Source of the DNA: Osmia lignaria lignaria
Taxonomy: Eukaryota; Arthropoda; Insecta; Hymenoptera; Megachilidae
Reading direction: 5' to 3'
Assembly (NCBI RefSeq): GCF_051020975.1
Contig: NW_027478162.1
Coordinates: 23,746,001 to 23,810,000 of the forward strand
DNA: 64,000 nucleotides
The notes beneath the pieces are model-generated. The model was given only the letters and a program-made list of their open reading frames with translations, did not search any database and was not told the DNA's origin. The translations under genes and the position numbers were made by a program. This document shows positions 49,002 to 60,915 of this stretch, piece by piece (position 1 is the first letter of the stretch; each line of letters opens with the position of its first letter).

Positions 49002-49967
49002 TTTTTGTAGAGAATTATGTTTCCTACTTTTTATGTTGTATGATATTTTTTGATCAGATGCGTAGTTCTCGAGATATATCAAGATATTTAAAAGTTCCGA
49101 AGCCGCACCAACATAATAGAGATACAGAAACACCGTGGCCCCTTTCTTTGAGATAACTCTGCACTATTGCGAGCTGCAAATGCCACTTCCAGCTTAGCTG
49201 TGCTGAAGAAGAACAACAAGAAGAAGAAATATCTCGAAATATGTCCGTCAGGCCCCTTCCCTTGAGATATATCTGCAAATATCTCGGAAACGAAGCGTGC
49301 TATGGCAAAATGTTAAGACACCTTTTTTGTAGAGAATTAAGTTTCCTACTTTTTATGTTCTATGATATTTTTTGATCAGATGCGTAGTTCTCGAGATATA
49401 TCAAGATATTTAAAAGTTCCGACGCCGCACCAACATAATAGAGATACAGAAACACCGTGGCCCCTTTCTTTGAGATAACTCTGCACTATTGCGAGCTGGA
49501 AATGCCACTTCCAGTTTAGCTGTGCAGAAGAAGAACAACAAGAAGAAGAAATATCTCTAAATATGTCCGTCAGGCCCCTTCCCTTGAGATAAATCTGCAA
49601 ATATCTCGGAAACGAAGCGAGCTATGGCAAAATGTTAAGAGACCTTTTTTGTAGAGAATTACGTTTCCTACTTTTTAAGTTCTATGATATTTTTTGATCA
49701 GAAGCGTAGTTTTCGAGATATATCGAGATATTTAAAAGTTCCGAAGCCGCACCAACATAATAGAGATACAGAAACACCGTGGCCCCTTTCTTTGAGATAA
49801 CTCTGCACTATTGCGAGCTGCAAATGCCACTTCCAGCTTAGCTGTGCAGAAGAAGAACAACAAGAAGAAGAAATATCTCGAAATATGTCCGTCAGGCCCC
49901 TTCCCTTGAGATAAATCTGCAAATATCTCGGAAACGAAGCGAGCTATGGCAAAATGTTAAGAGACCT
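49002..49967 (-). repeat. 3-monomer HOR, copy 1
   Basis: The three marks are AAGCGTGCTATGG (49002-49323), GTTCCGACGCCGC with CTTCCAGTTTAGC (49324-49645), and TTACGTTTCCTACTTTTTAAG with GCGTAGTTTTCG (49646-49967). All three repeat in order at an offset of 966 bp. Confidence 0.83.
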
Positions 49968-50933
49968 TTTTTATAGAGAATTAAGTTTCCTACTTTTTAC
50001 GTTCTATGATATTTTTTGACCAGATGCGTAGTTCTCGAGATATATCAAGATATCTAAAAGTTCCGAAGCCGCACCAACATAATAGAGATACAGAAACACC
50101 GTGGCCCCTTTCTTTGAGATAACTCTGCACTATTGCGAGCTGCAAATGCCACTTCCAGCTTAGCTGTGCAGAAGAAGAACAACAAGAAGAAGAAATAACT
50201 CGAAATATGTCCGTCAGGCCCCTTCCCTTGAGATATATCTGCAAATATCTCGGAAACGAAGCGTGCTATGGCAAAATGTTAAGAGACCTTTTTTGTAGAG
50301 AATTAAGTTTCCTACTTTTTATGTTCTATGATATTTTTTGATCAGATGCGTAGTTCTCGAGATATATCAAGATATCTAAAAGTTCCGACGCCGCACCAAC
50401 ATAATAGAGATACAGAAACACAGTGGCCCCTTTCTTTGAGATAACTCTGCACTATTGCGAGCTGGAAATGCCACTTCCAGTTTAGCTGTGCAGAAGAAGA
50501 ACAACAAGAAGAAGAAATATCTCGAAATATGTCCGTCAGGCCCCTTCCCTTGAGATAAATCTGCAAATATCTCGGAAACGAAGCGAGCTATGGCAAAATG
50601 TTGAGAGACCTTTTTTGTAGAGAATTACGTTTCCTACTTTTTAAGTTCTATGATATTTTTTGATCAGAAGCGTAGTTTTCGAGATATATCGAGATATTTA
50701 AAAGTTCCGAAGCCGCACCAACATAATGGAGATACAGAAACACCGTGGCCCCTTTCTTTGAGATAACTCTGCACTAGTGCGAGCCGCAAATGCCACTTCC
50801 AGCTTAGCTGTGCAGAAGAAGAACAACAAGAAGAAGAAATATCTCGAAATATGTCCGTCAGGCCCCTTCCCTTGAGATAAATCTGCAAATATCTCGGAAA
50901 CGAAGCGAGCTATGGCAAAATGTTAAGAGACCT
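49968..50933 (-). repeat. 3-monomer HOR, copy 2
   Basis: It repeats the AAGCGTGCTATGG, GACGCCGC and TTACGTTTCC marks of copy 1. The first unit carries TTTTATAGAGAATTAAG and GACCAGATGCG, marks that recur in the unit at 51256. The third has CTAGTGCGAGCC and a private AATGGAGATACAG, so conversion from another subfamily is likely. Confidence 0.8.
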
Positions 50934-52865
50934 TTTTTGTAGAGAATTAAGTTTGCTACATTTTATGTTCTATAATATTTTTTGATCAGATGCGTAGTTC
51001 TCGAGATATATCAAGATATTTAAAAGTTCCGAAGCCGCACCAACATAATAGAGATACAGAAACACCGTGGCCCCTTTCTTTGAGGTAACTCTGCACTATT
51101 GCGAGCTGCAAATGCCACTTCCAGCTTAGCTGTGCAGAAGAAGAACAACAAGAAGAAGAAATATCTCGAAATATGTCCGTCAGGCCCCTTCCCTTGAGAT
51201 AAATCTGCAAATATCTCGGAAACGAAGCGAGCTATGGCAAAATGTTAAGAGACCTTTTTTATAGAGAATTAAGTTTCCTACTTTTTATGTTCTATGATAT
51301 TTTTTGACCAGATGCGTAGTTCTCGAGATATATCAAGATATTTAAAAGTTCCGAAGCCGCACCAACATAATAGAGATACAGAAACACCGTGGCCCCTTTC
51401 TTTGAGATAACTCTGCACTATTGCTAGCTGCAAATGCCACTTCCAGCTTAGCTGTGCAGAAGAAGAACAACAAGAAGAAGAAATATCTCGAAATATGTGC
51501 ATCAGGCCCGTTGCTTTGAGCTGAATCTGCAAATATCTCGGAAACGAAGCGAGGTATGGCAAAATGTTAAGAGACGTTTTTTGTAGAGAATTATGTTTCC
51601 TACAGTTTATGTTCTATGATATTTTTTGATCAGAAGCGTAGTTTTCGAGATATATCGAGATATTTAAAAGTTCCGAAGCCGCACCAACATAATAGAGATA
51701 CAGAAACACCGTGGCCCCTTTCTTTGAGATAACTCTGCACTAGTGCGAGCCGCAAATGCCACTTCCAGCTTAGCTGTGCAGAAGAAGAACAACAAGAAGA
51801 AGAAATATCTCGAAATATGTCCGTCAGGCCCCTTCCCTTGAGATAAATCTGCAAATATCTCGGAAACGAAGCGAGCTATGGCAAAATGTTAAGAGACCTT
51901 TTTTGTAGAGAATTAAGTTTCCTACTTTTTATGTTCTATGATATTTTTTGATCAGATGCGTAGTTCTAGAGATATATCAAGATACTTAAAAGTTTCGAAG
52001 CCGCACCAACATAATAGAGATACAGAAACACCGTGGCCCCTTTCTTTGAGATAACTCTGCACTATTGCGAGCTGCAAATGCCACTTCCAGCTTAGCTGTG
52101 CAGAAGAAGAACAACAAGAAGAAGAAATATCTCGAAATATGTCCGTCAGGCCCCTTCCCTTGAGATATATCTGCAAATATCTCGGAAACGAAGCGAGCTA
52201 TGGCAAAATGTTAAGAGACCTTTTTTGTAGAGAATTATGTTTCCTACAATTTATGTTCTATGATATTTTTTGATCAGAAGCGTAGTTTTCGAGATATATC
52301 GAGATATTTAAAAGTTCCGAAGCCGCAACAACATAATAGAGATACAGAAACACCGTGGCCCCTTTCTTTGAGATAACTCTGCACTATTGCGAGCTGGAAA
52401 TGCCACTTCCAGTTTAGCTGTGCAGAAGAAGAACAACAAGAAGAAGAAATATCTCGAAATATGTCCGTCAGGCCCCTTCCCTTGAGATAAATCTGCAAAT
52501 ATCTCGGAAACGAAGCGAGCTATGGCAAAATGTTAAGAGACCTTTTTTGTAGAGAATTAAGTTTCCTACTTTTTATGTTCTATGATATTTTTTGATCAGA
52601 TGCGTAGTTCTCGAGATATATCAAGATATTTAAAAGTTCCGAAGCCGCACCAACATAATAGAGATACAGAAACACCGTGGCCCCATTCTTTGAGATAACT
52701 CTGCACTATTGCGAGCTGCAAATGCCACTTCCAGCTTAGCTGTGCAGAAGAAGAACAACAAGAAGAAGAAATATCTCGAAATATGTCCGTCAGGCCCCTT
52801 CCTTTGAGATGTATCTGCAAATATCTCGGAAACGAAGCGAGCTATAGCAAAATGTTAAGAGACCT
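50934..52865 (-). repeat. Mosaic monomers linking the 3-mer to the 6-monomer block
   Basis: Six monomers. 51256 has TTTATAGAGAATTAAG, GACCAGATGCG and ATGTGCATCAGGCCCGTTGC. 51900 (TTCTAGAG) and 52222 (CTTCCAGTTTAGC, with private CCGCAACAAC) match 44608 and 44930 of the 10-mer. 52544 is another CCCCATTC/CTATAGC monomer. The 10-mer types therefore extend across the truncated unit. Only satellite is present. Confidence 0.74.
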
Positions 52866-54797
52866 TTTTTGTAGAGAATTATGTTTCATACTTTTTATGT
52901 TCTATGATATTTTTTGATCAGATGCGTAGTTCTCGAGATATATCAAGATATTTAAAAGTTTCGAAGCCGCACCAACATAATAGAGATACAGAAACACCGT
53001 GGCCCCTTTCTTTGAGATAACTCTGCACTATTGCGAGCTGCAAATGCCACTTCCAGCTTAGCTGTGCAGAAGAAGAACAACAAGAAGAAGAAATGTCTCG
53101 AAATATGTCCATCAGGCCCGTTCCTTTGAGCTGAATCTGCAAATATCTCGGAAACGAAGCGAGCTATGGCAAAATGTTAAGAGACGTTTTTTGTAGAGAA
53201 TTATGTTTCCTACAATTTAGGTTCTATGATATTTTTTGATCAGAAGCGTAATTTTCGAGATATATCGAGATATTTAAAAGTTCCGAAGCCGCACCAACAT
53301 AATACAGATACAGAAACACCGTGGCCCCTTTCTCTGAGATAACTCTGCACTAGTGCGAGCCGCAAATGCCACTTCCAGCTTAGCTGTGCAGAAGAAGAAC
53401 AACAAGAAGAAGAAATATCTCGAAATATGTCCGTCAGGCCCCTTCCCTTGAGATAAATCTGCAAATATCTCGGAAACGAAGCGAGCTATGGCAAAATGTT
53501 AAGAGATCTTTTTTGTAGAGAATTAAGTTTCCTACTTTTTATGTTCTATGATATTTTTTGATCAGATGCGTAGTTCTCGAGATATATCAAGATACTTAAA
53601 AGTTTCGAAGCCGCACCAACATAATAGAGATACAGAAACACCGTGGCCCCTTTCTTTGAGATAACTCTGCACTATTGCGAGCTGCAAATGCCACTTCCAG
53701 CTTAGCTGTGCAGAAGAAGAACAACAAGAAGAAGAAATATCTCGAAATATATCCGTCAGGCCCCTTCCCTTGAGATATATCTGCAAATATCTCGGAAACG
53801 AAGCGAGCTATGGCAAAATGTTAAGAGACGTTTTTTGTAGAGAATTATGTTTCCTACAATTTAGGTTCTATGATATTTTTTGATCAGAAGCGTAATTTTC
53901 GAGATATATCGAGATATTTTAAAGTTCCGAAGCCGCACCAACGTAATAGAGATACAGAAACACCGTGGCCCCTTTCTTTGAGATAACTCTGCACTAGTGC
54001 GAGCCGCAAATGCCACTTCCAGCTTAGCTGTGCAGAAGAAGAACAACAAGAAGAAGAAATATCTCGAAATATGTCCGTCAGGCCCCTTCCCTTGAGATAA
54101 ATCTGCAAATATCTCGGAAACGAAGCGAGCTATGGCAAAATGTTAAGAGACCTTTTTTGTAGAGAATTAAGTTTCCTACTTTTTATGTTCTATGATATTT
54201 TTTGATCAGATGCGTAGTTCTCGAGATATATCAAGATATTTAAAAGTTCCGAAGCCGCACCAACATAATAGAGATACAGAAACACCGTGGCCCCTTTCTT
54301 TGAGATAACTCTGCAGTATTGCGAGCTGCAAATGCCACTTCCAGCTTAGCTGTGCAGAAGAAGAACAACAAGAAGAAGAAATATCTCGAAATATGTCCGT
54401 CAGGCCCCTTCCCTTGAGATGTATCTGCAAATATCTCGGAAACGAAGCGAGCTATGGCAAAATGTTAAGAGACCTTTTTTGTAGAGAATTAAGTTTCCTA
54501 CTTTTTATGTTCTATGATATTTTTTGATCAGATGCGTGGTTCTCGAGATATATCAAGATATTTAAAAGTTCCGAAGCCGCACCAACATAATAGAGATACA
54601 GAAACGCCGTGGCCCCTTTCTTTGAGATAACTCTGCACTATTGCGAGCTGCAAATGCCACTTCCAGCTTGGCTGTGCAGAAGAAGAACAACAAGAAGAAG
54701 AAATATCTCGAAATATGTCCGTCAGGCCCCTTCCCTTGAGATAAATCTGCAAATATCTCGGAAACGAAGCGAGCTATGGCAAAATGTTAAGAGACCT
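52866..54797 (-). repeat. 6-monomer block, copy 1
   Basis: The marks in order are: GAAATGTCTCG with CCATCAGGCCCG; CTTTCTCTGAG with CGTAATTTTCG; GATACTTAAAAG; ATATTTTAAAGTTCC with CTAGTGCGAGCC; CTGCAGTATTGCG; and GAAACGCCGTGG with CAGCTTGGCTG. All six recur in order at 56730-58661, offset 3864 bp (12 monomers), with only scattered substitutions (for example CCAACGTAATAG here against CCAACATAATAG). Confidence 0.85.
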
Positions 54798-55763
54798 TTT
54801 TTGTAGAGAATTAAGTTTCCTACTTTTTATGTTCTATGATATTTTTTGATCAGATGCGTAGTTCTCGAGATATATCAAGATATTTAAAAGTTCCGAAGCC
54901 GCACCAACATAATAGAGATACAGAAACACCGTGGCCCCATTCTTTGAGATAACTCTGCACTATTGCGAGCTGCAAATGCCACTTCCAGCTTAGCTGTGCA
55001 GAAGAAGAACAACAAGAAGAAGAAATATCTCGAAATATGTCCGTCAGGCCTCTTCCTTTGAGATGTATCTGCAAATATCTCGGAAACGAAGCGAGCTATA
55101 GCAAAATGTTAAGAGACCTTTTTTGTAGAGAATTATGTTTCATACTTTTTATGTTCTATGATATTTTTTGATCAGATGCGTAGTTCTCGAGATATATCAA
55201 GATATTTAAAAGTTCCGAAGCCGCACCAACATAATAGAGATACAGAAACACCGTGGCCCCTTTCTCTGAGATAACTCTGCACTAGTGCGAGCCGCAAATG
55301 CCACTTCCAGCTTAGCTGTGCAGAAGAAGAACAACAAGAAGAAGAAATATCTCGAAATATGTCCGTCAGGCCCCTTCCCTTGAGATAAATCTGCAAATAT
55401 CTCGGAAACGAAGCGAGCTATGGCAAAATGTTAAGAGATCTTTTTTGTAGAGAATTAAGTTTCCTACTTTTTATGTTCTATGATATTTTTTGATCAGATG
55501 CGTAGTTCTCGAGATATATCAAGATACTTAAAAGTTTCGAAGCCGCACCAACATAATAGAGATACAGAAACACCGTGGCCCCTTTCTTTGAGATAACTCT
55601 GCACTATTGCGAGCTGCAAATGCCACTTCCAGCTTAGCTGTGCAGAAGAAGAACAACAAGAAGAAGAAATATCTCGAAATATGTCCGTCAGGCCCCTTCC
55701 CTTGAGATGTATCTGCAAATATCTCGGAAACGAAGCGAGCTATGGCAAAATGTTAAGAGATCT
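54798..55763 (-). repeat. Intervening monomers between the 6-monomer copies
   Basis: Three monomers. The first is the CCCCATTC/CTATAGC type. The second begins with TTATGTTTCATAC as at 52866 and has CTTTCTCTGAG. The third has GATACTTAAAAG and GAGATGTATC. They look like an abridged version of the neighbouring HOR, reached by loss of whole monomers. Confidence 0.74.
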
Positions 55764-56729
55764 TTTTTGTAGAGAATTATGTTTCCTACTTTTTATGTTC
55801 TATGATATTTTTTGATCAGATGCGTAGTTCTCGAGATATATCAGGCTATTTAAAAGTTCCGAAGCCGCACCAACATAATAGAGATACAGAAACACCGTGG
55901 CCCCTTTCTTTGAGATAACTCTGCACTATTGCGAGCTGCAAATGCCACTTCCAGCTTAGCTGTGCAGAAGAAGAACAACAAGAAGAAGAAATATCTCGAA
56001 ATATGTCCGTCAGGCCCCTTCCCTTGAGATGTATCTGCAAATATCTCGGAAACGAAGCGAGCTATGGCAAAATGTTAAGAGATCTTTTTTGTAGAGAATT
56101 ATGTTTCCTACTTTTTATGTTCTATGATATTTTTTGATCAGATGCGTAGTTCTCGAGATATATCAGGCTATTTAAAAGTTCCGAAGCCGCACCAACATAA
56201 TAGAGATACAGAAACACCGTGGCCCCTTTCTTTGAGATAACTCTGCACTATTGCGAGCTGCAAATGCCACTTCCAGCTTAGCTGTGCAGAAGAAGAACAA
56301 CAAGAAGAAGAAATATCTCGAAATATGTCCGTCAGGCCCCTTCCCTTGAGATGTATCTGCAAATATCTCGGAAACGAAGCGAGCTATGGCAAAATGTTAA
56401 GAGATCTTTTTTGTAGAGAATTATGTTTCCTACTTTTTATGTTCTATGATATTTTTTGATCAGATGCGTAGTTCTCGAGATATATCAGGCTATTTAAAAG
56501 TTCCGAAGCCGCACCAACATAATAGAGATACAGAAACACCGTGGCCCCTTTCTTTGAGATAACTCTGCACTATTGCGAGCTGCAAATGCCACTTCCAGCT
56601 TAGCTGTGCAGAAGAAGAACAACAAGAAGAAGAAATATCTCGAAATATGTCCGTCAGGCCCCTTCCCTTGAGATATATCTGCAAATATCTCGAAAACGAA
56701 GCGAGCTATGGCAAAATGTTAAGAGACCT
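55764..56729 (-). repeat. Recent tandem triplication of one monomer
   Basis: Three adjacent units share a private ATATCAGGCTATTTAAAAG (others have ATATCAAGATATT), and the GAGATCTTTTTTG boundary precedes each of them. By eye the first two are essentially identical. The third differs near its end (GAGATATATC instead of GAGATGTATC, then CTCGAAAACGAAG). This is a young single-monomer amplification, distinct from the multi-monomer HORs around it. Confidence 0.85.
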
Positions 56730-58661
56730 TTTTTGTAGAGAATTAAGTTTCCTACTTTTTATGTTCTATGATATTTTTTGATCAGATGCGTAGTTCTCGA
56801 GATATATCAAGATATTTAAAAGTTTCGAAGCCGCACCAACATAATAGAGATACAGAAACACCGTGGCCCCTTTCTTTGAGATAACTCTGCACTATTGCGA
56901 GCTGCAAATGCCACTTCCAGCTTAGCTGTGCAGAAGAAGAACAACAAGAAGAAGAAATGTCTCGAAATATGTCCATCAGGCCCGTTCCTTTGAGCTGAAT
57001 CTGCAAATATCTCGGAAACGAAGCGAGCTATGGCAAAATGTTAAGAGACGTTTTTTGTAGAGAATTATGTTTCCTACAATTTAGGTTCTATGATATTTTT
57101 TGATCAGAAGCGTAATTTTCGAGATATATCGAGATATTTAAAAGTTCCGAAGCCGCACCAACATAATAGAGATACAGAAACACCGTGGCCCCTTTCTCTG
57201 AGATAACTCTGCACTAGTGCGAGCCGCAAATGCCACTTCCAGCTTAGCTGTGCAGAAGAAGAACAACAAGAAGAAGAAATATCTCGAAATATGTCCGTCA
57301 GGCCCCTTCCCTTGAGATAAATCTGCAAATATCTCGGAAACGAAGCGAGCTATGGCAAAATGTTAAGAGATCTTTTTTGTAGAGAATTAAGTTTCCTACT
57401 TTTTATGTTCTATGATATTTTTTGATCAGATGCGTAGTTCTCGAGATATATCAAGATACTTAAAAGTTTCGAAGCCGCACCAACATAATAGAGATACAGA
57501 AACACCGTGGCCCCTTTCTTTGAGATAACTCTGCACTATTGCGAGCTGCAAATGCCACTTCCAGCTTAGCTGTGCAGAAGAAGAACAACAAGAAGAAGAA
57601 ATATCTCGAAATATGTCCGTCAGGCCCCTTCCCTTGAGATATATCTGCAAATATCTCGGAAACGAAGCGAGCTATGGCAAAATGTTAAGAGACGTTTTTT
57701 GTAGAGAATTATGTTTCCTACAATTTAGGTTCTATGATATTTTTTGATCAGAAGCGTAATTTTCGAGATATATCGAGATATTTTAAAGTTCCGAAGCCGC
57801 ACCAACATAATAGAGATACAGAAACACCGTGGCCCCTTTCTTTGAGATAACTCTGCACTAGTGCGAGCCGCAAATGCCACTTCCAGCTTAGCTGTGCAGA
57901 AGAAGAACAACAAGAAGAAGAAATATCTCGAAATATGTCCGTCAGGCCCCTTCCCTTGAGATAAATCTGCAAATATCTCGGAAACGAAGCGAGCTATGGC
58001 AAAATGTTAAGAGACCTTTTTTGTAGAGAATTAAGTTTCCTACTTTTTATGTTCTATGATATTTTTTGATCAGATGCGTAGTTCTCGAGATATATCAAGA
58101 TATTTAAAAGTTCCGAAGCCGCACCAACATAATAGAGATACAGAAACACCGTGGCCCCTTTCTTTGAGATAACTCTGCAGTATTGCGAGCTGCAAATGCC
58201 ACTTCCAGCTTAGCTGTGCAGAAGAAGAACAACAAGAAGAAGAAATATCTCGAAATATGTCCGTCAGGCCCCTTCCCTTGAGATGTATCTGCAAATATCT
58301 CGGAAACGAAGCGAGCTATGGCAAAATGTTAAGAGACCTTTTTTGTAGAGAATTAAGTTTCCTACTTTTTATGTTCTATGATATTTTTTGATCAGATGCG
58401 TGGTTCTCGAGATATATCAAGATATTTAAAAGTTCCGAAGCCGCACCAACATAATAGAGATACAGAAACGCCGTGGCCCCTTTCTTTGAGATAACTCTGC
58501 ACTATTGCGAGCTGCAAATGCCACTTCCAGCTTGGCTGTGCAGAAGAAGAACAACAAGAAGAAGAAATGTCTCGAAATATGTCCGTCAGGCCCCTTCCCT
58601 TGAGATAAATCTGTAAATATCTCGGAAACGAAGCGAGCTATGGCAAAATGTTAAGAGACCT
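56730..58661 (-). repeat. 6-monomer block, copy 2
   Basis: It repeats copy 1 (52866-54797) in the same order at exactly 3864 bp. Its last monomer (58340-58661) also opens the 4-monomer HOR that follows, and carries GAAATGTCTCG plus CTGTAAATATC, marks absent from copy 1. The 4-mer therefore arose after the block duplication or converted its end. Confidence 0.84.
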
Positions 58662-59627
58662 TTTTTGTAGAGAATTAAGTTTCCTACTTTTTATGTTCTA
58701 TGATATTTTTTGATCAGATGCGTAGTTCTCGAGATATATCAAGATATTTAAAAGTTCCGAAGCCGCACCAACATAATAGAGATACAGAAACACCGTGGCC
58801 CCTTTCTTTGAGATAACTCTGCACCATTGCGAACTGCAAATGCCACTTGCAGCTTAGCTGTGCAGAAGAAGAACAACAAGAAGAAGAAATATCTCGAAAT
58901 ATGTCCGTCAGGCCCCTTCCCTTGAGATATATCTGCAAATATCTCGGAAACGAAGCGAGCTATGGCAAAATGTTGAGAGACCTTTTTTGTAGAGAATTAT
59001 GTTTCCTACAAGTTATGTTCTATGATATTTTTTGATCAGAAGCGTAGTTTTCGAGATATATCGAGATATTTAAAAGTTCCGAAGCCGCACCAACATAATA
59101 GAGATACAGAAACACCGTGGCCCCTTTCCTTGAGATAACTCTGCACTATTGCGAGCTGCAAATGCCACTTCCAGCTTAGCTGTGCAGAAGAAGAACAACA
59201 AGAAGAAGAAATATCTCGAAATATGTCCGTCAGGCCCCTTCCCTTGAGATATATCTGCAAATATCTCGGAAACGAAGCGAGCTATGGCAAAATGTTAAGA
59301 GACCTTTTTTGTAGAGAATTAAGTTTCCTACTTTTTATGTTCTATGATATTTTTTAATCAGATGCGTAGTTCTCGAGATATATCAAGATATTTAAAAGTT
59401 TCGAAGCCGCACCAACATAATAGAGATACAGAAACACCGTGGCCCCTTTCCTTGAGATAACTCTGCACTATTGCGAGCTGCAAATGCCACTTCCAGCTTA
59501 GCTGTGCAGAAGAAGAACAACAAGAAGAAGAAATGTCTCGAAATATGTCCATCAGGCCCGTTCCTTTGAGCTGAATCTGCAAACATCTCGGAAACGAAGC
59601 GAGCTATGGCAAAATGTTAAGAGACCT
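58340..59627 (-). repeat. 4-monomer HOR, copy 1
   Basis: The marks are: GAAACGCCGTGG with CAGCTTGGCTG and CTGTAAATATC; CACCATTGCGAACTGC with CACTTGCAGC; CCTACAAGTTATG; and TTTTTTAATCAG with CAAACATCTCGG. All four repeat at an offset of 1288 bp. The first monomer overlaps the end of the 6-monomer block. Confidence 0.88.
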
Positions 59628-60915
59628 TTTTTGTAGAGAATTAAGTTTCCTACTTTTTGTGTTCTATGATATTTTTTGATCAGATGCGTGGTTCTCGAGA
59701 TATATCAAGATATTTAAAAGTTCCGAAGCCGCACCAACATAATAGAGATACAGAAACGCCGTGGCCCCTTTCTTTGAGATAACTCTGCACTATTGCGAGC
59801 TGCAAATGCCACTTCCAGCTTGGCTGTGCAGAAGAAGAACAACAAGAAGAAGAAATGTCTCGAAATATGTCCGTCAGGCCCCTTCCCTTGAGATAAATCT
59901 GTAAATATCTCGGAAACGAAGCGAGCTATGGCAAAATGTTAAGAGACCTTTTTTGTAGAGAATTAAGTTTCCTACTTTTTATGTTCTATGATATTTTTTG
60001 ATCAGATGCGTAGTTCTCGAGATATATCAAGATATTTAAAAGTTCCGAAGCCGCACCAACATAATAGAGATACAGAAACACCGTGGCCCCTTTCTTTGAG
60101 ATAACTCTGCACCATTGCGAACTGCAAATGCCACTTGCAGCTTAGCTGTGCAGAAGAAGAACAACAAGAAGAAGAAATATCTCGAAATATGTCCGTCAGG
60201 CCCCTTCCCTTGAGATATATCTGCAAATATCTCGGAAACGAAGCGAGCTATGGCAAAATGTTGAGAGACCTTTTTTGTAGAGAATTATGTTTCCTACAAG
60301 TTATGTTCTATGATATTTTTTGATCAGAAGCGTAGTTTTCGAGATATATCGAGATATTTAAAAGTTCCGAAGCCGCACCAACATAATAGAGATACAGAAA
60401 CACCGTGGCCCCTTTCCTTGAGATAACTCTGCACTATTGCGAGCTGCAAATGCCACTTCCAGCTTAGCTGTGCAGAAGAAGAACAACAAGAAGAAGAAAT
60501 ATCTCGAAATATGTCCGTCAGGCCCCTTCCCTTGAGATATATCTGCAAATATCTCGGAAACGAAGCGAGCTATGGCAAAATGTTAAGAGACCTTTTTTGT
60601 AGAGAATTAAGTTTCCTACTTTTTATGTTCTATGATATTTTTTAATCAGATGCGTAGTTCTCGAGATATATCAAGATATTTAAAAGTTTCGAAGCCGCAC
60701 CAACATAATAGAGATACAGAAACACCGTGGCCCCTTTCCTTGAGATAACTCTGCACTATTGCGAGCTGCAAATGCCACTTCCAGCTTAGCTGTGCAGAAG
60801 AAGAACAACAAGAAGAAGAAATGTCTCGAAATATGTCCATCAGGCCCGTTCCTTTGAGCTGAATCTGCAAACATCTCGGAAACGAAGCGAGCTATGGCAA
60901 AATGTTAAGAGACGT
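59628..60915 (-). repeat. 4-monomer HOR, copy 2
   Basis: It is almost identical to copy 1, private substitutions included. One visible difference is TTTTTGTGTTC at about 59655 against TTTTTATGTTC in copy 1. This makes it one of the youngest multi-monomer duplications in the window. The sequence after it (GACGTTTTTTG, CAATTTAGGTTC) departs from copy 1 and rejoins the 6-monomer block order. Confidence 0.88.

Noticed and set aside
58847..59035. Frame rich in Glu/Gln on the + strand (also at 60135-60323), resembling an acidic low-complexity protein.
   Set aside because: It is the translation of the GAAGAAGAACAACAAGAAG tract present in every inverted monomer.
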